From contig CAYZMU010000010.1 of assembly GCA_964479595.1 (NCBI GenBank), positions 1 through 40,617 of the forward strand: a stretch of DNA of 40,617 nt, given 5' to 3'. Below are positions 16,380 through 24,257 of the stretch, piece after piece. Made by a program: the position numbers and the translations under genes. Below the pieces are notes generated by a model, which was not told the DNA's origin, made no database searches, and saw nothing but the letters and a program-made list of their open reading frames with translations. The stretch's first letter is position 1, and each line of letters begins with the position of its first letter. This DNA is from Firm-04 sp964479595 (lineage in GTDB: Bacteria > Bacillota > Clostridia > Oscillospirales > Ruminococcaceae).

Positions 16380-17204
16380 TCAGACGCCCGGATTCAGCGG
16401 GTCAGAACCCGGCAGCGTCCCTGTGAGGTCCGCGCCGCCCAATCCCGCGCCGGTAAGGTCCATTCCCGGCGAGCTCAAACCCGGAGAGCTAAGCCCCGGA
16501 GAAGTAAGACCCGGTGCCGGTTCCGCCGCGGGAGTCATCATGCCCATTTCGGTCATCAGCCGCTCAAGCTCGGTATCGACTTTCGCGCTGCGCTCGAGAT
16601 CCTCGAAAGTCGCCGCCTCCTGCGTTTTCATGGTGCCGGAGACTTCCGTAAACGCCGCCGCCTCGGCCTCCTTGCGCTCAATGCGCTCCTCCATGCGGTC
16701 GAGTTTCTCAAAGCTGCTCTTGGTGTCGATGCCGCCGATGGACTTCGCGAGCTCCTTGCTCGTATCCGCCATCTGCGAGCGCGCAATCAGCATGGCCTCG
16801 CGGGATTTGGCTTCCTGAATCTTGGATTTGAGCACCTCCACCTGCGAACGGATCGCCTCGGTCTGGTTGGAGATGGTCTCGTACATCTGGCGGTAGTTTT
16901 CCACATCCTCGTCCGCCTTGACCTTGTTGGCGAGCGCCTGCTTGGCAAGCTCCGCGTCACCCGCTTTGAGCGCCGCCTTCGCGCGGTTCTCCCACTGCGC
17001 GGAAACCGCGCACGCGCTGCGGTACTGCTTTTCCACCATGCGTTCGCTCGCGACCGCCTTGCCCAGCGCCTGTGTGGATTTTGAAATTTCCTTCTGCATA
17101 TCCGCAATGATCTGCTTGACCATCTTTTCGGGGTCCTCCGCCTTGTCGAGCATATCATTGATATTCGCCTTGAGCATATCGCTGATTCTGCTGAAGATTC
17201 CCAT
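16380..17204 (-). CDS. pspA: PspA/IM30 family envelope-stress protein with a repetitive tail
   Basis: A 274-residue PspA/Vipp1-type protein, which forms membrane-binding polymers (ESCRT-III-like) that protect the membrane under stress. It begins MGIFSRISDMLKANINDMLD, the amphipathic helix and first core helix typical of the family; KMVKQIIADMQKEISK and long charged helices follow to about residue 215. The last 45 residues are a low-complexity tail with repeats of the SPGLSSPGL and GADLTG type, longer than in typical PspA and probably disordered. The ATG has GAGGAGG upstream, and the promoter is at 17260-17288. It is first in an operon with the M15-like gene. Confidence 0.9.
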   Translation of the reverse strand: MGIFSRISDMLKANINDMLDKAEDPEKMVKQIIADMQKEISKSTQALGKAVASERMVEKQYRSACAVSAQWENRAKAALKAGDAELAKQALANKVKADEDVENYRQMYETISNQTEAIRSQVEVLKSKIQEAKSREAMLIARSQMADTSKELAKSIGGIDTKSSFEKLDRMEERIERKEAEAAAFTEVSGTMKTQEAATFEDLERSAKVDTELERLMTEMGMMTPAAEPAPGLTSPGLSSPGLSSPGMDLTGAGLGGADLTGTLPGSDPLNPGV

Positions 17205-17259
17205 GATGTTCTCCTCCTCTTTTAAACTCCCGCGGGATTAAACGCGGCTCTACAGAATC

Positions 17260-17288
17260 ATTATAACAGAATTGCCCCGCGTTGTCAA
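17260..17288 (-). promoter_or_regulatory. Promoter of the pspA operon
   Basis: Minus strand TTGACA (17283-17288), 17-nt spacer, TATAAT (17260-17265). No sigma-54 or CIRCE-like site is seen. Confidence 0.86.
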
Positions 17289-17353
17289 GGGGGAGAGGGC
17301 AAATTTTGCCCCGCACCAACCCCCGCCCGCGATGAAAAAATTTTCAAAACCTC

Positions 17354-17382
17354 TTGACAGGGGTGAAAAAATTTGGTATAAT
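17354..17382 (+). promoter_or_regulatory. Promoter of the rpsF-ssb-rpsR operon
   Basis: TTGACA (17354-17359), 17-nt spacer, TATAAT (17377-17382). Confidence 0.88.
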
Positions 17383-17389
17383 AAAATTT

Positions 17390-17463
17390 GCGAGCCTATT
17401 GAGGGGCTTTCATTCCTTGTCCGCCTGAGAAAGGGCGGGCTTTATCCAGAAGGAGGTGATCAC
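17390..17463 (+). promoter_or_regulatory. rpsF leader with a hairpin and a perfect Shine-Dalgarno site
   Basis: A 7-bp stem GTCCGCC/GGCGGGC (17419-17425 with 17434-17440, loop TGAGAAAG) precedes AAGGAGGTGATC (about 17450-17461), fully complementary to the 16S tail. rpsF leaders of many bacteria carry an S6:S18-binding structure that allows autogenous control; this hairpin is a candidate, not a confirmed match. Confidence 0.5.
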
Positions 17464-17757
17464 ATGGCAAAGAAATCCGCGAACTATGAGCTGATGCTCG
17501 TGCTGAGCCTGAAAGACGGCGAGGAGGCCGCGAAGGCGGTGTGGGAAAAGTTTCGGGATCTGATCTCGAAATCCGCGGAGCTCGGCGATGTGGACGAATG
17601 GGGCAAGAGAAAGCTTGCCTATCCCATCCACTTCGAAACGGACGCGTACTACATCGTCGCGGCTTTCACGTCCGCGCCCGATTTCCCGGCGGAACTCGAC
17701 CGTGTACTCAACATCACGGACGGCGTTCTGCGCTCCATGATTACGCTGAAGGCGTGA
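17464..17757 (+). CDS. rpsF: 30S ribosomal protein S6
   Basis: Small-subunit ribosomal protein of 97 residues, normal length, which pairs with S18 on the 30S platform. Recognised by YELMLVLSLKDGEE at the start, WGKRKLAYPIHFETDAYYIV in the middle and DRVLNITDGVLRSMI at the end. The ATG at 17464 is set by the strong AAGGAGGTGATC site. First gene of the conserved rpsF-ssb-rpsR operon; ssb starts 13 nt downstream. Confidence 0.97.
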   Translation: MAKKSANYELMLVLSLKDGEEAAKAVWEKFRDLISKSAELGDVDEWGKRKLAYPIHFETDAYYIVAAFTSAPDFPAELDRVLNITDGVLRSMITLKA

Positions 17758-17770
17758 GGAGGTTCGCCGT

Positions 17771-18348
17771 ATGAACAGGGTGATTCTCATGGGCCGCCTC
17801 TGCGCGGACCCGGAAAGCAGAACGACCACGGACGGCACTTCTGTCTGCCACATCCGCATCGCGGTGCAAAGGCCCTACCGCACCAAGGACGGGGGGCGCG
17901 AGGCGGATTTCATCAATGTCACCTGCTGGCGCAGCACGGCCGATTTGGTGGCGCGCTATTTTACCAAGGGCAGGATGATACTGGTGGAGGGCTCGCTGCG
18001 TGTGAGCAGCTACACCGCGCAAAACGGGGAAAATCGCACAAGAACGGAAGTTGTCGCGGACAACGTCTATTTTTGCGATTCCAAGTCTTCTCAGGGCGGC
18101 TACCAGTCCGNNNNNNNNNNNNNNNNNNNNNNNNNNNNNNNNNNNNNNNNNNNNNNNNNNNNNNNNNNNNNNNNNNNNNNNNNNNNNNNNNNNNNNNNNN
18201 NNNNNNNNNNTATCAGCAGCCCGCGCCGCAGCAAAGTTATCAGCAGCCCGCGCCGCAGCAGAGTTATCAGCAGCCCGCGCCGCAGCGTCCGGAAGTCGAT
18301 TTGGATGATTTCGAGGAAGTAATCAGTGACGGGGATCTGCCGTTCTGA
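17771..18348 (+). CDS. ssb: Single-stranded DNA-binding protein, interrupted by an assembly gap
   Basis: Tetrameric ssDNA-binding protein needed in replication and repair. The OB-fold (about 1-110) is intact: MNRVILMGRLCADPE, FINVTCWR, LVEGSLRV and VVADNVYF. The linker then runs into 100 N, and past the gap three 27-bp units encode YQQPAPQQS repeats before the acidic tip DDFEEVISDGDLPF, the usual docking site for partner proteins. The frames on the two sides differ only because the N count is arbitrary. The number of linker repeats is unknown. The ATG has GAGGAGG upstream. It sits between rpsF and rpsR as in most Firmicutes. Confidence 0.95.
18111..18210. other. Assembly gap (100 N) inside the ssb linker
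   Basis: A gap of 100 N bordering a coding tandem repeat, which explains the assembly break. Confidence 0.99.
18211..18291 (+). repeat. 27-bp coding tandem repeat in ssb
   Basis: Three units starting TATCAGCAGCCCGCGCCGCA at 18211, 18238 and 18265, nearly identical and differing only near their 3' ends. They encode Gln/Pro-rich YQQPAPQ units; more copies may lie in the gap. Confidence 0.9.
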
Positions 18349-18373
18349 CAGCCCCTTGCAAGGAGGAAACATT

Positions 18374-18625
18374 ATGCCTATGGACCACGACCGCCCGCCT
18401 CGCGGCGGCAAAAGACCGCATAAGAAAGTCTGCATGTTCTGCGCCGACAAAATCGGCGAGGTGGACTACAAGGACATCAACCGTCTGAAGAAATGCACCA
18501 CGGCGGAGCGCGCGAAGATTCTGCCGCGCCGTGTGACAGGGACCTGCGCGTTTCATCAGCGTTCCCTGACGACCGCCATCAAGCGCGCGCGCTATGTCGC
18601 GCTGCTGCCGTATTCCTCGGACTGA
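18374..18625 (+). CDS. rpsR: 30S ribosomal protein S18 (Cys-containing form)
   Basis: Small-subunit protein of 83 residues that binds S6. Recognised by VCMFCADKIGEVDYKDINRL, KILPRRVTGTC and RSLTTAIKRARYVALLPY. CMFC together with TCAFH suggests the zinc-binding (C+) form of S18. The ATG at 18374 follows AAGGAGGAAACATT. Last gene of the rpsF-ssb-rpsR operon, closed by the terminator at 18646. Confidence 0.97.
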   Translation: MPMDHDRPPRGGKRPHKKVCMFCADKIGEVDYKDINRLKKCTTAERAKILPRRVTGTCAFHQRSLTTAIKRARYVALLPYSSD

Positions 18626-18645
18626 GAAGTCTTTCAGAAGCGCGA

Positions 18646-18674
18646 AAAACCGCCGGTTTCGTTCCGGCGGTTTT
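18646..18674. terminator. Bidirectional terminator between rpsR and the YfhO gene
   Basis: Perfect 11-bp stem AAAACCGCCGG (18646-18656) with CCGGCGGTTTT (18664-18674). The A-run and T-run make it usable on both strands. Confidence 0.9.
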
Positions 18675-18681
18675 GCTGTCT

Positions 18682-21360
18682 TCAGAGGAATTTGCCAATC
18701 AGAGCGAGAACCATGGGCAAGACATAAACCACCGCGATGACCGCCCAGAACGCGATGTGCGCGCCCCAAAGCGAAATCCTGCCGAGGGTATCATAGACGC
18801 GTTCGGGGATTTTTTTGCGCATAAACACGTAGACGAGCGCCAGAAGAACCCCTCCCGCGGCGAGGACGAGCGCGGGTTTTAAGCCGCTTAAGTGCCACCG
18901 GAGCGTGAGCGTGCCCTGCCCCGCGGGGAGCCGCACCGCCGTCATGCAGGTGTTGACGCGGAAGACTTCCAATTCCGTGCCGTCAAGTTCCGCCGTAAAA
19001 CCCTCGTCGTAGGGGACGGCCAGCAGCATGAGCGAAGGTTCCGCGCAGTCGCAGGAAACGGTGTACGTCCCCGCGTGATAGGAAAGTTCCTCCCCGTTTA
19101 AGTCCTCCGCGGCGCGGTCAAGGGTATCGAGATTCAGCCCGAAAACGCCCAGACTCTCCGCGGCAAAGCTCTTCTTCACGGTTACGCGCACGGTGATGTC
19201 CTCGTTTCGCGCGGTCCCTAAACAGATAAGCCCGTTGCTCTGGTTTTCCGGGAAACTCTCCGTTTTCTTCATCCCGTTCACGGAGACGGAAACGGCGCCG
19301 TTTCGCGGGTTTTGCAGTTCGGTGCCGGTCTGGGAATAGAGGTCAAAATAGAGCGCCTGACGCCCGCTGACGTGGAAACTCCAGACAATCTCCCCCGGCA
19401 ATTGCGGGTCGCTGAGCCTGCAGTCCGCGCCCCCGCCGCTCGTTTCGTCAAGGGTCAGGGAATCCTTTCGCGTGGGCGCGTAGGTGCTGACAATATCCGT
19501 GCGCCCGAAAAGCTCCCGCGCGAGGAAGCTCTGTGTCTCCGCGCGCGGCCCGTCGGGCAGTTTCGCAATGTCCTCAGGGTCCTGACCGGGCAGATAAACC
19601 GCCCCGGGCAGTTCGTAATCCGATCTTGTGATGGCGAGGATGCCGTTGCTCCACGTCCGCTCGCGGTTGAAGGGGAAATCCGTTTCCGCCCCGAGGTGGT
19701 AGCGCACCTGCCAGAGCGCGTCCGTGAGCGCCGTGCCGCCGGTCGAGGGAACTTCCATCCAGTAGGAGCTGTAGCCCATGCGCTTTATCCCCTCAAGGAA
19801 ATCCGCGCGGGTGAAGGAAGTGTAATGCGCGAGGGTCGGGTAGCCCATCGCCCCGAGCATATTGACGTGCGCGTACTTTTTGGTAAGCCCCAGCCGCCAG
19901 AAATCCTCGTCTTCCACGCGCTCCGCGGCGTCCATGGTCGTCTCGTAGAGCTTGTCCTCGTTGGCGGCGGTGCCGATGTAGGTGTAGAACGAGAGGGAAA
20001 ATTCAACCGCGAAAACCCCCGCCATCACGCCCGCGCAGACTTTCGCCCGCAGCGCTTTCTGCCGCAGCAGCCGCAGCGCGAGAAAATACGCGCCCGCGCA
20101 GAGCATCGCCGGCAGCAGCAAGGCGAGGAACTGCTCCGCGCTGACCCAGAGCGTGTGGGTATAGGCTCTTAAATCGTCTCTATTGAAAAGATAGGTCCCG
20201 AGCGCCGAGGCCGCCGCGAGAATGACCAGCGCGAAGAGCAGCACAAGGCTTAGCTGCCGGTGTTTTGGCGGGGCGAGGACTCTCGCTCTCTCCCGGGTGA
20301 GCAGCGCCGCCTGCGTAAACAGGAACAGCAGCAGAATCATCCCCCACCGCAGCGGGAACGCCTGATAGCTGCCCATGTGCCACATCGCGTTGATGGGGTC
20401 GAGCAGCAGCGCCAGCCCGAGCAGCAGCAAAAGCAGCCGGTCACGGGACGCCGCGCCGTCTGTGCGGGTGGGAAAGACGATATCCGGTATAACCGCGAAC
20501 ACGATGGACGTACAGCCCAGAACCGCCAGTTTGTCCCCGAGATGGCGCGAAAGCCGAGTAGAGCCTAGCAGACTTTTCAGAATCCCCGTGCCGCGCGCGG
20601 ACCGTGTGACCTCAAGAAAGGCGGGCAGCCAGATAACCGCCGTGAGCGCCGCGCAGAGCGCGCAGACCCCGAAGAATTTCCGCGCCACAGCCCCCCTGCG
20701 CGCCTTTGGGACACAGTAGCGCAGCGAAAGCGCCATATAGATGAGCAGCAGCAGGACTATCATATACGCGAGATAGAAACACAGCCCGACCGTCACACAG
20801 AGCGCGAGCGCGAAGGGGAGGACTTTCTCCTCGCGCAGCAGTTTCTGCAGCGACGCCATGAGCAGAGGCAGCATCGCCATGACGTCCAGCCACATGAGAT
20901 TCTGATAGTACAAAAGCCCGTAGCCGCACGCGCCGTACATGACCGCTAAAAGCGCCGCGAAAACGGGCTCGATATCCGGCACGCGATACTGAAACCAGAA
21001 GGCGGCCGCGGCGGCGGCAAGGGCGAGCTTCAGAACAACAAGAACCCCCACCAGCAGGTCGGCGGGGATATCAGTCAGCAGTATGAGCAGCGAAAAGGGG
21101 TTGGAGAGGAAGAAGAAGAACACCCCGAAAAAATTCATGCCCCCCGCGTCCAGCGCCGTGTAGAGCGAAAACTCCCCGCGCCGCAGTATCTGGCGCAGCT
21201 GCAGCAGAAGCGGCACCGCCTGCTGTTCCATATCGCACCAGACCAGAGAATTTTTCCCGAACGGATAAATGCCCGCCGCCGCGAAACCCGCGCCAAAGAG
21301 CAGCAGCGTCAGCAAAAAGGCAAGCGCGGGTGTGAGCGCGCGCTTTGCCGCAGATTTCAT
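18682..21360 (-). CDS. YfhO-family multi-spanning membrane protein
   Basis: A membrane protein of 892 residues with about 12-13 hydrophobic helices in the first 480 residues, a large extracytoplasmic region (about 490-850) and a final helix. The layout and motifs (GIYPFGKNSLVWCDMEQQAV, DAGGMNFFGVFFFFLSNPFS, YYQNLMWLDVMAMLPLL) fit the YfhO family, linked in Bacillus and Listeria to glycosylation of wall polymers such as lipoteichoic acid through a GT-C-like fold. I place the start at the ATG at 21360, preceded by GAGGTG and followed by KSAAKRALTPALAFLL; a longer frame would start at the promoter's -35 box. Monocistronic. The sugar donor and acceptor are unknown. Confidence 0.85.
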   Translation of the reverse strand: MKSAAKRALTPALAFLLTLLLFGAGFAAAGIYPFGKNSLVWCDMEQQAVPLLLQLRQILRRGEFSLYTALDAGGMNFFGVFFFFLSNPFSLLILLTDIPADLLVGVLVVLKLALAAAAAAFWFQYRVPDIEPVFAALLAVMYGACGYGLLYYQNLMWLDVMAMLPLLMASLQKLLREEKVLPFALALCVTVGLCFYLAYMIVLLLLIYMALSLRYCVPKARRGAVARKFFGVCALCAALTAVIWLPAFLEVTRSARGTGILKSLLGSTRLSRHLGDKLAVLGCTSIVFAVIPDIVFPTRTDGAASRDRLLLLLLGLALLLDPINAMWHMGSYQAFPLRWGMILLLFLFTQAALLTRERARVLAPPKHRQLSLVLLFALVILAAASALGTYLFNRDDLRAYTHTLWVSAEQFLALLLPAMLCAGAYFLALRLLRQKALRAKVCAGVMAGVFAVEFSLSFYTYIGTAANEDKLYETTMDAAERVEDEDFWRLGLTKKYAHVNMLGAMGYPTLAHYTSFTRADFLEGIKRMGYSSYWMEVPSTGGTALTDALWQVRYHLGAETDFPFNRERTWSNGILAITRSDYELPGAVYLPGQDPEDIAKLPDGPRAETQSFLARELFGRTDIVSTYAPTRKDSLTLDETSGGGADCRLSDPQLPGEIVWSFHVSGRQALYFDLYSQTGTELQNPRNGAVSVSVNGMKKTESFPENQSNGLICLGTARNEDITVRVTVKKSFAAESLGVFGLNLDTLDRAAEDLNGEELSYHAGTYTVSCDCAEPSLMLLAVPYDEGFTAELDGTELEVFRVNTCMTAVRLPAGQGTLTLRWHLSGLKPALVLAAGGVLLALVYVFMRKKIPERVYDTLGRISLWGAHIAFWAVIAVVYVLPMVLALIGKFL

Positions 21361-21393
21361 GAACCACACCTCGCTTTGAAATGTCACAAGGCT

Positions 21394-21423
21394 ATTATAG
21401 CAGTTTCTTTGCCCGCCGGTCAA
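21394..21423 (-). promoter_or_regulatory. Promoter of the YfhO gene
   Basis: Minus strand TTGACC (21418-21423), 18-nt spacer, TATAAT (21394-21399). Confidence 0.82.
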
Positions 21424-21564
21424 GGGCTTTCACAGAATTTTAAGATTTCGCGGCGCGGACCCGGATGGGCGTTGTAGGAATCGCCAAGCGGGGATTCAAA
21501 ATCGCGATAATTTTGTGCGAAACGCTGAAATCTCGCCCGGCTGCACAAATTTAAGGGGTATTCA

Positions 21565-21573
21565 TGGTATAAT
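21565..21573 (+). promoter_or_regulatory. Extended -10 promoter of the SGNH lipoprotein gene
   Basis: TGG directly before TATAAT (21568-21573) gives an extended -10; no convincing -35 is seen. Confidence 0.6.
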
Positions 21574-21637
21574 ATAAGGGAGCGTGCTTGTGAAAACGGG
21601 CGCGCGAGGCGATTCTTGTGAGAAAGCGGTGAATGCC

Positions 21638-22732
21638 ATGAAACATAAACGGCTCGCGGGTGCGGCGTGTGTGCTGCTGCTCGCGCTGACGGGTCTGACG
21701 GCGTGCTCGGACGATTCCTCGAGTTCGGCTCCCGGCGCGCAGGTCCAGCCCGTGGACAGTTCAGGTTCCGAAACCACCTCGACAGAAACGACCGGTACCG
21801 CCGGCAGCGGCTCTTCCTCGTCCGCGGATACAACCGGGACGGGCGGAACGGGCGGCAGCGCCGAGACGGACACGACAGATTCAGCCGGCACTTCCCATTC
21901 GACCGTCACGCAGACGATTGTGAGTCTGGAATGGTCCACCAAGCCCGTGGTGCAGCAGCCCGGCTCGTCTTCCGAGCCCACGACGCCGACCACGCCCGCC
22001 GAACCCGACACCCAGACCCCGTCCGCGGAGTTTGATTCCGCGATGCTTACCGACTGCGTCTTTGTCGGCGACAGCATCTGCAGCGGGCTGACCGCGTACA
22101 AAATCCTCTCGACCGATCAGGTCATCGCCAAGGGCAGTATCGGCGTGCGCAGCGTCTTTGACAACCGCTATTCGGTCAAGGGCGCGCAGACGGACATCAT
22201 CACGGGGCTTACCCGTTTGGCGCCCAAACGCGTGATTTTCTGGATGGGCATGAACGACATTCATATGAGCACGCCGGATCAGTTCTGCGAAAACTACCGC
22301 AATCTGCTCCAGCAGACCGCCGACGCGCTGCCCGACGCCAAACTCTATGTCTGCGCGATTTCGCCGATTGACGCGGCGAGCGATTTTTCCACCAACGCGT
22401 TTATTGACACCTACAACAACGCCATCAAGCAGTATCTGGAATCCTACGCGAACTGGAACTACATCGACATCACGCCGGTGCTCAAGGATTCGAACAACTG
22501 CTTAAAGAAAGGCTACAATTCCGGCGACGGGCTGCATCTCTCCCCGACCGCCTACCAGCTGATGCTCGGGCGCGTCTGCGAGGAGTTAGAACGTCTTGAC
22601 GGCACGCCCACAACGCCAAGTGTAAGCTCGTCCACGACGACGGAATCGACCACCACGAGTACGAGCACCACAAGCTCCACTTCCACTTCCACCACGACCA
22701 CGACCGCGCAGTGGGGCAACTGGGGATATTAA
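21638..22732 (+). CDS. SGNH/GDSL-hydrolase lipoprotein with Ser/Thr-rich linkers
   Basis: An exported lipid-anchored esterase-like protein of 364 residues. Signal peptide with lipobox LTAC (Cys about 23), then about 110 residues of Ser/Thr/Gly-rich linker. The SGNH domain (about 130-325) shows FVGDSICSGL (Ser nucleophile), GMNDIHM (Asn block) and DGLHLSP (Asp-His dyad). A Thr/Ser-rich tail ends QWGNWGY. These blocks match GDSL esterases and polysaccharide acetyl esterases; the substrate is unknown, and a wall or dietary glycan is a guess. The ATG at 21638 has GCGGTGA upstream and is followed by a proper signal peptide. Its stop overlaps that of the convergent hemW by 4 nt, with no terminator between. 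Confidence 0.87.
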   Translation: MKHKRLAGAACVLLLALTGLTACSDDSSSSAPGAQVQPVDSSGSETTSTETTGTAGSGSSSSADTTGTGGTGGSAETDTTDSAGTSHSTVTQTIVSLEWSTKPVVQQPGSSSEPTTPTTPAEPDTQTPSAEFDSAMLTDCVFVGDSICSGLTAYKILSTDQVIAKGSIGVRSVFDNRYSVKGAQTDIITGLTRLAPKRVIFWMGMNDIHMSTPDQFCENYRNLLQQTADALPDAKLYVCAISPIDAASDFSTNAFIDTYNNAIKQYLESYANWNYIDITPVLKDSNNCLKKGYNSGDGLHLSPTAYQLMLGRVCEELERLDGTPTTPSVSSSTTTESTTTSTSTTSSTSTSTTTTTAQWGNWGY

Positions 22733-23805
22733 ATCATTTGACTGAGAATCGCGTTCTGTACCAGAAACCCTTTCGGGGTAAGACTTACGCGTTCCCCGCT
22801 CAGACGGGCGTAACCCGCGGGCAGCCCGCGAAAAACCTCAAGAACTTTTTGGCGCGTTCGCGGGATGTCCGAAAGTTTGACACCCTCTTTGAGCCGCAGC
22901 CGCAGCATGAGGATTTCCTCCTCATTCAGCGCCGATTCCTCGGTGACAATAAGGTTCTGGGTTTCCGCGGCGCAAAAGGCGTCAAGATTCTCCGCGCAGG
23001 CGTAACGCTTGCCGTCAAAGCAGGAATGCGCGGCGGGCCCTATCCCGTAATAAGGCTCCCCGCGCCAGTACTTTAAATTCATGCGCGCCTCAAAGCCCTT
23101 TCGCGCGAAGTTTGAGATTTCGTAGTGCGAAAAGCCCGCGCTTTCGAGGAATTCGTCCGCGCAGAGATAACTGTCCGCCCACGCGTCGTCGCCCGGAACC
23201 GGCGGCGGCGCGTCAAAATACGGCGTGCCCGGCTCTATCTGCAGCCCGTAGAGCGAGAGATGGCTGACGGGCAGCTTTATCATTTCACAAAGTTCTTCGC
23301 GGAGGTTTTGCGGCGTATCATTTGCCAGCCCGGCTATCAAATCCGCCGAGAGATTCTCAAACCCGGCGTGATAGGCCCGTTCCAGCGCGTCCCGGGTTTC
23401 CCGCCCGGTGTGCGCGCGCCCTAAAATCCGCAGTTTTTCGTCGTTTAGCGACTGCGCGCCGACAGAGAGGCGGTTGACCCCCGCGCCGAGCCAGCCGCTC
23501 AGACGCCGGGACGTGATCTCCTTGGGGTTTGCCTCCAATGTGATTTCGCTGTCAGGGGCCAAGTCTATACGGGCCGCGAGCGCGTCCAGCATTTTCGCTG
23601 TCATGGCGTCGGGCAGCAGCGAGGGCGAACCCCCGCCGAAATAGACGGCGTCACAGCGCAGGCCTTGCGGCAGCGCGGCGATGTTTCGCAGTACGGCGTC
23701 CGTGTACGCGCGCGCCGCGCCCATCTCAAAGGGCACGGTGTAAAAGCCGCAGTATGGGCATTTTCTTGCGCAGAACGGCACGTGAATGTAGATTCCTGTC
23801 CGCAT
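22729..23805 (-). CDS. hemW: HemW-type radical SAM protein (heme chaperone)
   Basis: A 358-residue radical SAM protein. The motif CARKCPYCGF (Cys at about 12, 16 and 19) binds the 4Fe-4S cluster; YFGGGSPSLLP and LEANPKEIT are the SAM-binding and conserved segments of the HemW/HemN group, and the C-terminal part has GEPYYGIGPAAHSC and LRLKEGV as in HemW. True coproporphyrinogen dehydrogenase HemN is longer with a different N-terminus, so the heme chaperone role is favoured. The ATG has GGGAGGAGGG upstream. It is 39 nt downstream of the zinc-ribbon gene, with a shared promoter. Confidence 0.92.
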   Translation of the reverse strand: MRTGIYIHVPFCARKCPYCGFYTVPFEMGAARAYTDAVLRNIAALPQGLRCDAVYFGGGSPSLLPDAMTAKMLDALAARIDLAPDSEITLEANPKEITSRRLSGWLGAGVNRLSVGAQSLNDEKLRILGRAHTGRETRDALERAYHAGFENLSADLIAGLANDTPQNLREELCEMIKLPVSHLSLYGLQIEPGTPYFDAPPPVPGDDAWADSYLCADEFLESAGFSHYEISNFARKGFEARMNLKYWRGEPYYGIGPAAHSCFDGKRYACAENLDAFCAAETQNLIVTEESALNEEEILMLRLRLKEGVKLSDIPRTRQKVLEVFRGLPAGYARLSGERVSLTPKGFLVQNAILSQMI

Positions 23806-23844
23806 GCTCTCCCTCCTCCCCCGAAAGGGGAGTTTCTTTTCGCG

Positions 23845-24162
23845 CTATTGCCTGCGCAGCGCGGGGATGAGCTTGCCGAAGAACATATCGAACAGGAACT
23901 TCAGCACGAACGCCGACAGCACCGGTATGACGCCGAATATCACGATATCCATGAGCGTTTCGGCGGTGAAGTAGGCGTAGAAAGCCATCACGAGCGCGGA
24001 AATGGAGAGCACGTACTGCGCCACGAGCGAGGGCTTGCCGTTGACACAGCGCCCCCCGCAGGCCGGACAGGGCTTGCCCTTGGAAATCATGCTGCCGCAG
24101 CGGGCTTTCAGCAGCGGCGAAAAAGACGCCTCCCCGCAGTGCGGGCATTTGTATTTGAACAT
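23845..24162 (-). CDS. Zinc-ribbon membrane protein of unknown function
   Basis: A 105-residue protein not assigned to a named family. The N-terminal half has two CxxC pairs in a zinc-ribbon pattern (KCPHCGE at 5-11, PCPACGGRC at about 31-39) plus a Cys at 22. The second half holds two hydrophobic helices (about 47-67 and 72-94). The ATG has GGGAGGC upstream. First gene of a two-gene unit with hemW. Similar small zinc-ribbon membrane proteins are common in Clostridia; no function is inferred. Confidence 0.8.
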   Translation of the reverse strand: MFKYKCPHCGEASFSPLLKARCGSMISKGKPCPACGGRCVNGKPSLVAQYVLSISALVMAFYAYFTAETLMDIVIFGVIPVLSAFVLKFLFDMFFGKLIPALRRQ

Positions 24163-24194
24163 AAAACTTGCCTCCCGGTTGTTTTCTCCCTTCT

Positions 24195-24223
24195 ATTTTA
24201 CCGCAAAATAAGCCATTTGTAAA
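24195..24223 (-). promoter_or_regulatory. Promoter of the zinc-ribbon/hemW unit
   Basis: Minus strand TTTACA (24218-24223), 17-nt spacer, TAAAAT (24195-24200). Confidence 0.7.
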
Positions 24224-24257
24224 GCCCCCCGGGCGCGGGTGTTCAGGAGGAAAGCGT

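Noticed and set aside
18211..18291. 27-bp repeats considered as a CRISPR fragment
   Set aside because: Units are directly adjacent without spacers and code in frame for the Gln/Pro linker of SSB.
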